In this document: positions 14,757 through 19,434 of the stretch, piece by piece | Layout: every line of letters begins with the position of its first letter | Numbering within the stretch: the stretch's first letter is position 1 | NCBI GenBank assembly: GCA_903868285.1 | Contig: CAIPUP010000171.1 | Coordinates: 1-19,434, forward strand | Source: an uncultured beta proteobacterium | GTDB taxonomy: Bacteria > Pseudomonadota > Gammaproteobacteria > Burkholderiales > SG8-39 | Length of the DNA: 19,434 nucleotides | Reading direction: 5' to 3' | Notes under the pieces: generated by a model | Seen by the model: only the letters and a program-made list of their open reading frames with translations | Database searches by the model: none | What the model was told of the DNA's origin: nothing | Made by a program: the position numbers and the translations under genes

Positions 14757-15247
14757 TTCGTTTCTAATCTTGAGACCAATTGATCTTTGATAACCGACCA
14801 GCAGTTTTTATATGGCTCAAGCATGGAGCGGCTGATGTTCACCACCCCAGGCTTGTCTCCGTATTCAACCCCGTGCTTTTCTAGATACTTGCGGAAATAC
14901 TCTTTTTCAAGAGGGGCTAAGAGCAAGTGAAGTTCTTCCTGTGTGAGAATAAAAAACTCTGGTGACACCTCGGTATCCTCGTTGAGAGAAACGAATACCC
15001 ATGGCTTATTCGATTTTTCAGGTATCCGTCCTCCAACGACCCACTTTGGATTCTGGGTTGTCTTGACTTCAATTACCACGACCCTGTCGGAGTCTTTTGT
15101 GAAGGCTATTACATCGGCACTCTTTGCATTTCCATAGGTAACTGAAGCAAAGACTTGGAGCCGCTGTAATTGAGCTGCAACAAAGTACTCACCGGCCATA
15201 GCAAGGTGGTACTTCATTGCTTGAGACTTTTTGGTTTTGATTTCCAT
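14753..15247 (-). CDS. PD-(D/E)XK nuclease-like protein of unknown role
   Basis: From the ATG at 15247 the product has 164 residues; a TTG at 15286 would add 13. An AAGGAG motif just inside the longer frame is too far from either start to decide. The layout fits a minimal PD-(D/E)XK nuclease fold: Glu20 in the first helix (AMAGEYFVAAQL), Asp45 in SADVIAF, then Glu60 and Lys62 in VVVIEVKTTQ. The following KPWVFVSLNE strand and the end SMLEPYKNCWSVI recall a family of small uncharacterised restriction-endonuclease-like proteins. It overlaps the HNH-type fragment gene by 4 nt. AT-rich composition and position next to tRNA-Asp point to horizontal acquisition. A defence or DNA-processing role is inference; no methyltransferase or motor partner is present. 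Confidence 0.7.
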   Translation of the reverse strand: MEIKTKKSQAMKYHLAMAGEYFVAAQLQRLQVFASVTYGNAKSADVIAFTKDSDRVVVIEVKTTQNPKWVVGGRIPEKSNKPWVFVSLNEDTEVSPEFFILTQEELHLLLAPLEKEYFRKYLEKHGVEYGDKPGVVNISRSMLEPYKNCWSVIKDQLVSRLETK

Positions 15248-15345
15248 GAGAACGTCGTACTTAGTGAAGGGGTTATTCTCCTTCAATCACCCAAAAGACT
15301 CATAGATTTCTTCACGCCACAATCGCGAGAAAGGGAATAGTAAAA

Positions 15346-15371
15346 CGTGTGGTAAAAGCGTGTGGTAAAAG
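15346..15371. repeat. Two tandem 13-bp repeats beside tRNA-Asp
   Basis: CGTGTGGTAAAAG occurs twice head to tail, preceded by a partial TAAAA copy. It lies between the nuclease-like gene and tRNA-Asp. It could be an integrase arm-binding site or a local duplication. Confidence 0.75.
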
Positions 15372-15375
15372 CAAA

Positions 15376-15420
15376 ATGCCTGCTTCCATAACCGATTGAT
15401 TCGATTGAGAAAACAGGCAT
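15376..15420 (-). terminator. Possible terminator after tRNA-Asp
   Basis: On the minus strand ATGCCTG (15420-15414) can pair with CAGGCAT (15382-15376), followed by TTTTGCTTTT. The loop of about 31 nt is long for a classical terminator, so this is tentative. Confidence 0.4.
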
Positions 15421-15430
15421 CTTAAATGGT

Positions 15431-15507
15431 TGGCGGAGTGGACGGGACTCGAACCCGCGACCCCCGGCGTGACAGGCCGGTATTCTAACCAACTGAACTA
15501 CCACTCC
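15431..15507 (-). tRNA. tRNA-Asp (GTC)
   Basis: This is a 77-nt cloverleaf with encoded CCA. The acceptor stem is GGAGTGG/CCACTCC with discriminator G. The D-arm is TTCAGTTGGTTAGAA, the anticodon loop CTGTCAC has anticodon GTC (15473-15471), and the T-arm contains GGGTTCGAGTCCC. It is nearly identical in layout to E. coli tRNA-Asp. Its 3' end borders the accessory insert, and tRNA 3' ends are classic integrase targets. Confidence 0.97.
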
Positions 15508-15609
15508 ATGTTGCGACCGCTGCAAAGCCAGCGACCGCAAATAACTCGACTACTCCTTGCCCTGATCGCCGCTACTGGAATCAGGTTCAGTAACCGCGAC
15601 TGCATCAGG

Positions 15610-15685
15610 TGGTGGGTGCTGACGGGTTCGAACCGCCGACATTCGCCTTGTAAGGGCGACGCTCTACCAACTGAGCTAAGCACCC
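15610..15685 (-). tRNA. tRNA-Val (TAC)
   Basis: This is a 76-nt cloverleaf with encoded CCA. The acceptor stem is GGGTGCT/AGCACCC with discriminator A. The anticodon loop CTTACAA has anticodon TAC (15652-15650), and the T-loop contains GGTTCGAACC. It lies just downstream of hupB and 102 bp upstream of tRNA-Asp on the same strand, so all three may share a transcript. Confidence 0.97.
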
Positions 15686-15712
15686 CTTCGACATTGTTGC
15701 CATCGAAAGGGG
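15683..15712 (-). other. Imperfect hairpin between hupB and tRNA-Val
   Basis: CCCCTTTCGA and TCGAAGGGG can pair with one bulge around an 11-nt loop. One arm includes the first bases of tRNA-Val, so it may matter for processing or may be chance. Confidence 0.3.
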
Positions 15713-15714
15713 CA

Positions 15715-15987
15715 CTAGTTTACCGCATCCTTGAGTGCTTTTCCAGCGCGAAAGCGAGGAACTTTCGCTTCGGCTATCTGAATCGCTTCACGCGTCTTGG
15801 GGTTGGTGCCTTTGCGTGCAGCACGATGTGCGACATAGAAGGTACCAAAGCCCACCAGCGTGACTTCGCCGTCTTTTTTCAGTGACAGCTTGACCGCCGC
15901 GATGGTGGCCTCGAGTGCACGGCCCGCAGCCGCCTTGGAAATGTCGGCGCTGCGTGCGATGTGCTCGATGATGTCGATCTTGTTCAT
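15715..15987 (-). CDS. hupB: DNA-binding protein HU, beta-type
   Basis: This is a 90-residue nucleoid protein that binds and bends DNA as a dimer. The sequence starts MNKIDIIEHIARSADISKAA and includes the hydrophobic core VTLVGFGTFYVAHRAARKG, the DNA-gripping arm tip TNPKTREAIQIA and KVPRFRAGKALKDAVN at the end. Length and all landmark residues, including the Pro in the arm (NPKT), are standard for HU. It lies 18 bp downstream of lon and upstream of tRNA-Val. The lon-hupB order is widely conserved in beta- and gammaproteobacteria. With so little space it is either cotranscribed with lon or driven from a promoter inside the lon 3' end. Confidence 0.97.
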   Translation of the reverse strand: MNKIDIIEHIARSADISKAAAGRALEATIAAVKLSLKKDGEVTLVGFGTFYVAHRAARKGTNPKTREAIQIAEAKVPRFRAGKALKDAVN

Positions 15988-16005
15988 GCGCGTGGTAATC
16001 CCTGT

Positions 16006-18423
16006 TCAGTGCGTGACCAGACTGGCGGCAGTGTCATCGCCTGCGGCCGGCGCAATCGGCGCAGCCGCTGCTTCGACCGCCGTGAGCGGCTCGGGCATGC
16101 GTTCCAGTGCCAGTTCCAGCACACGATCGATCCACTTCACCGGAACGATTTCCAGACTGTTCTTGATGTTGTCCGGAATGTCCGCCAGGTCCTTCACGTT
16201 TTCTTCCGGAATCAGTACGGTCTTGATCTCACCGCGATGCGCTGCCAGCAGCTTTTCTTTAAGGCCGCCGATTGGCAGCACCTCGCCGCGCAGCGTGATC
16301 TCGCCGGTCATGGCGACATCGGCACGCACTGGAATGCCGGTCAGCACCGACACCATTGCGGTGGTGATGGCGATACCGGCGCTCGGACCGTCCTTGGGCG
16401 TGGCGCCCTCGGGCAAGTGAATATGGATGTCTTTCTTCTCGAACATGTCGGCGGCAATACCGAGCTTGTCAGAGCGGCTACGCACCACCGTCAGCGCGGC
16501 CTGGATCGACTCCTGCATCACTTCACCGAGCTTGCCGGTGCGCTGTATCTTGCCCTTGCCGGGAACCAGTGCCGACTCGATGGTGAGCAGCTCTCCACCC
16601 ACCTCGGTCCAGGCCAAGCCGGTGACCTGCCCGACCTGATTGTCTTTTTCCGCACGACCAAAGGAATATTTCTGCACGCCAAGGAATTTATCCAGGTTCT
16701 TGGGCGTGACCAGCAGACGCTTGTCGCGCTCTTTGGTCACCAGCAGCTTCACCACCTTGCGGCAGATCTTGGACACTTCGCGCTCCAGCGCACGCACCCC
16801 AGCCTCACGCGTGTAGTAGCGGATTACATCGCGGATGGCAGCATCGCTGACCTGCAGCTCTTCTTTTTTCAGGCCGTTGTTCTTGAGTTGCTTGGGCAAC
16901 AGATACTTGGTGGCGATGTTGACCTTTTCGTCTTCGGTGTAACCCGACAGACGAATGATCTCCATGCGATCGAGCAGAGCTGCCGGAATATTCAGGGTGT
17001 TGGCAGTCGCCACAAACATCACTTCCGACAGGTCGTACTCGACCTCGACATAGTGATCAACGAAGGTGTTGTTCTGTTCCGGGTCCAGCACTTCCAGCAA
17101 GGCCGAGGACGGATCGCCACGGAAATCCATGCCCATCTTGTCGACTTCATCCAGCAGGAACAGCGGGTTGCGAACCGCAACCTTGGTCATGTTCTGCAGG
17201 ATCTTGCCCGGCATGGAACCAATGTAGGTGCGACGATGGCCGCGAATTTCAGCCTCGTCACGCACGCCGCCGAGCGACATGCGCACAAATTTGCGGTTGG
17301 TGGCCTTGGCAATCGACTGCCCGAGCGAGGTTTTGCCCACACCCGGCGGCCCGACCAGACAAAGGATCGGCGCTTTCATCTGATCGACACGGCTTTGCAC
17401 AGCAAGATACTCAAGGATGCGTTCCTTGACCTTCTCCAGGCCGTAGTGGTCGGTATCGAGCATCTTCTCGGCAGCGGCGATGTCCTTGGACACCTTGCTG
17501 CGCTTGCGCCACGGCAGGTTCACCAGCGTATCGATGTAGTTGCGCACCACGGTTGCCTCGGCTGACATCGGCGACATCAGCTTGAGCTTTTTCATTTCCG
17601 ACTCGGCCTTCTTGCGCGCGTCCTTGGGCATGCGTGCGGCCTGGATGCGCTTGTCCATCTCCTCGATGTCGGCACCCTCTTCGCCTTCACCGAGTTCTTT
17701 CTGTATGGCCTTGACCTGTTCGTTCAGGTAGTACTCGCGCTGGCTCTTTTCCATCTGGCGCTTGACGCGACCACGGATGCGCTTTTCCACCTGCAGGATG
17801 TCGATCTCGGTTTCGAGTTGCGACAGCAGATGCTCCAGGCGTTGCTTGACCGCGAACATCTCCAGCACTTCCTGCTTTTGCTCCAGCTTGAGCGGCAGGT
17901 GAGCGGCGATGGTGTCGGCCAGACGGCCGGCCTCTTCGATACCGGCCAGCGAGGTGAGAATTTCCGGCGGAATTTTCTTGTTGAGTTTGACGTATTGATC
18001 GAACTGCGCCATCAGTGCGCGGCGCATGGCTTCGACTTCGTTGTTGTCGCCCTCGTCCGCCGTCACTGCAACCGCCTCGGCCACATAGTGCGTACGCAGG
18101 TCAGTGACACCCTGTATGTGGGTTCGTTGGCTACCCTCAACCAGCACCTTCACCGTGCCATCGGGCAGCTTGAGCATCTGCAGGATGTTGGCGACGCAGC
18201 CGATCTTGTACAGGTCCTCGGCGCCCGGCTCGTCCTTGGAGGCCGACTTCTGCGCCACCAGGATGATGGACTTGCCGGCTTCCATGGCGATTTCCATCGC
18301 CTTGATCGACTTGGGCCGCCCCACGAACAGCGGGATCACCATATGCGGGAATACCACCACGTCGCGCAGGGGCAACAGCGGCAGCAGGTTCGGTTCCAAA
18401 CTCACGATTTCATTGGCAGACAT
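16006..18423 (-). CDS. lon: ATP-dependent protease Lon
   Basis: Lon is a cytoplasmic hexameric AAA+ serine protease degrading misfolded and regulatory proteins. The product has 805 residues (E. coli 784). The N-terminal LON substrate domain begins at LPLLPLRDVVVFPHMVIPLF. The AAA+ module has Walker A GPPGVGKT (358-365) and Walker B LFLLDEVD (421-428). The protease domain carries the catalytic dyad Ser681 (KDGPSAG) and Lys724 (GGLKEKLL). The last roughly 25 residues are an Ala-rich extension not found in E. coli Lon. The ATG at 18423 has only a weak Shine-Dalgarno (TGGAAA). It follows clpX by 53 bp with a plausible sigma-32 promoter in between, and precedes hupB. Confidence 0.98.
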   Translation of the reverse strand: MSANEIVSLEPNLLPLLPLRDVVVFPHMVIPLFVGRPKSIKAMEIAMEAGKSIILVAQKSASKDEPGAEDLYKIGCVANILQMLKLPDGTVKVLVEGSQRTHIQGVTDLRTHYVAEAVAVTADEGDNNEVEAMRRALMAQFDQYVKLNKKIPPEILTSLAGIEEAGRLADTIAAHLPLKLEQKQEVLEMFAVKQRLEHLLSQLETEIDILQVEKRIRGRVKRQMEKSQREYYLNEQVKAIQKELGEGEEGADIEEMDKRIQAARMPKDARKKAESEMKKLKLMSPMSAEATVVRNYIDTLVNLPWRKRSKVSKDIAAAEKMLDTDHYGLEKVKERILEYLAVQSRVDQMKAPILCLVGPPGVGKTSLGQSIAKATNRKFVRMSLGGVRDEAEIRGHRRTYIGSMPGKILQNMTKVAVRNPLFLLDEVDKMGMDFRGDPSSALLEVLDPEQNNTFVDHYVEVEYDLSEVMFVATANTLNIPAALLDRMEIIRLSGYTEDEKVNIATKYLLPKQLKNNGLKKEELQVSDAAIRDVIRYYTREAGVRALEREVSKICRKVVKLLVTKERDKRLLVTPKNLDKFLGVQKYSFGRAEKDNQVGQVTGLAWTEVGGELLTIESALVPGKGKIQRTGKLGEVMQESIQAALTVVRSRSDKLGIAADMFEKKDIHIHLPEGATPKDGPSAGIAITTAMVSVLTGIPVRADVAMTGEITLRGEVLPIGGLKEKLLAAHRGEIKTVLIPEENVKDLADIPDNIKNSLEIVPVKWIDRVLELALERMPEPLTAVEAAAAPIAPAAGDDTAASLVTH

Positions 18424-18453
18424 GGCATTTCCATCAGTAGGTCAACTGCATCA

Positions 18454-18476
18454 AGCTTGGGACGAATGCCAGGGAT

Positions 18477-18481
<5 letters not shown>
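18454..18481 (-). promoter_or_regulatory. Candidate sigma-32 (heat-shock) promoter of lon
   Basis: On the minus strand GCGCTTGAA (core CTTGAA, 18481-18476) is followed after 14 bp by CCCAAGCT (18461-18454). Compared with the sigma-32 consensus CTTGAA and CCCCATnT, the -35 part is full and the -10 part matches about five positions. The -35 overlaps the clpX stop codon. Heat-shock control of lon is established in E. coli. Confidence 0.5.

Positions 18482-19434
<953 letters not shown>

Noticed and set aside
15283..15540. Minus-strand 85-residue open frame covering tRNA-Asp
   Set aside because: Its middle (VVQLVRIPACHAGGRGFESR) is a translation of the tRNA-Asp gene, a well-known artefact; no separate start signal is seen.
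15508..15609. Small RNA or third tRNA between the two tRNA genes
   Set aside because: The spacer has imperfect inverted repeats (TTGCG...CGCAA) but no cloverleaf, promoter or terminator.
15961..17565. Long plus-strand open frame (534 codons) antisense to lon and hupB
   Set aside because: It lies opposite clearly conserved lon codons; His/Gln/Arg-rich composition is typical of a GC-rich reverse-frame shadow.

Overview
The window looks like a chromosomal segment of a GC-rich proteobacterium, most likely a betaproteobacterium. The order clpX-lon-hupB-tRNA-Val-tRNA-Asp-ppiD is a familiar proteobacterial housekeeping block. The order mltD-gloB-yafS-rnhA at the other end is the arrangement known from E. 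coli and relatives. I cannot name a genus from sequence alone.

Layout, left to right. (1) 1-3690: rnhA (cut by the left edge) and a YafS-like methyltransferase on the minus strand, divergent from gloB and a LysM-type lytic transglycosylase (mltD) on the plus strand. (2) 3803-10503: a four-gene minus-strand operon for a Yej/Opp-type peptide ABC importer, in the order binding protein, permease B, permease E, fused double ATPase. Three of the junctions are overlapping or closely spaced. The binding protein is unusual: it has a lipobox, a C-terminal membrane helix and an (Ala-Asn)10 tail encoded by a hexanucleotide repeat. (3) 10573-11376: fabI on the plus strand, divergent from the transporter and convergent with ppiD. 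(4) 11443-13338: ppiD, whose parvulin domain appears circularly permuted: the first-strand RASHILI segment has moved behind the rest of the domain. (5) 13400-15430: an accessory insert between ppiD and tRNA-Asp. It holds a Phd/YefM-ParE toxin-antitoxin pair with a clear promoter-operator, a fragment of a tyrosine integrase, and an AT-rich two-gene unit made of a PD-(D/E)XK nuclease-like protein and the N-terminal piece of an HNH-nuclease-type protein. It reads as a decayed island at a tRNA gene. (6) 15431-19434: tRNA-Asp, tRNA-Val, hupB, lon and clpX (cut by the right edge), all on the minus strand, with a plausible heat-shock promoter between clpX and lon.

Functionally, the right end is the protein quality-control block (ClpX, Lon, HU, PpiD). 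The middle combines peptide uptake with the last step of fatty-acid elongation. The left end combines cell-wall turnover (MltD), methylglyoxal detoxification (GloB) and RNA/DNA hybrid removal (RNase HI). The most novel items are the permuted PpiD, the remnant nuclease island, and the doubly anchored repeat-tailed binding protein. Long open frames antisense to lon, ppiD and the transporter genes are taken as GC-rich shadows and are not annotated.
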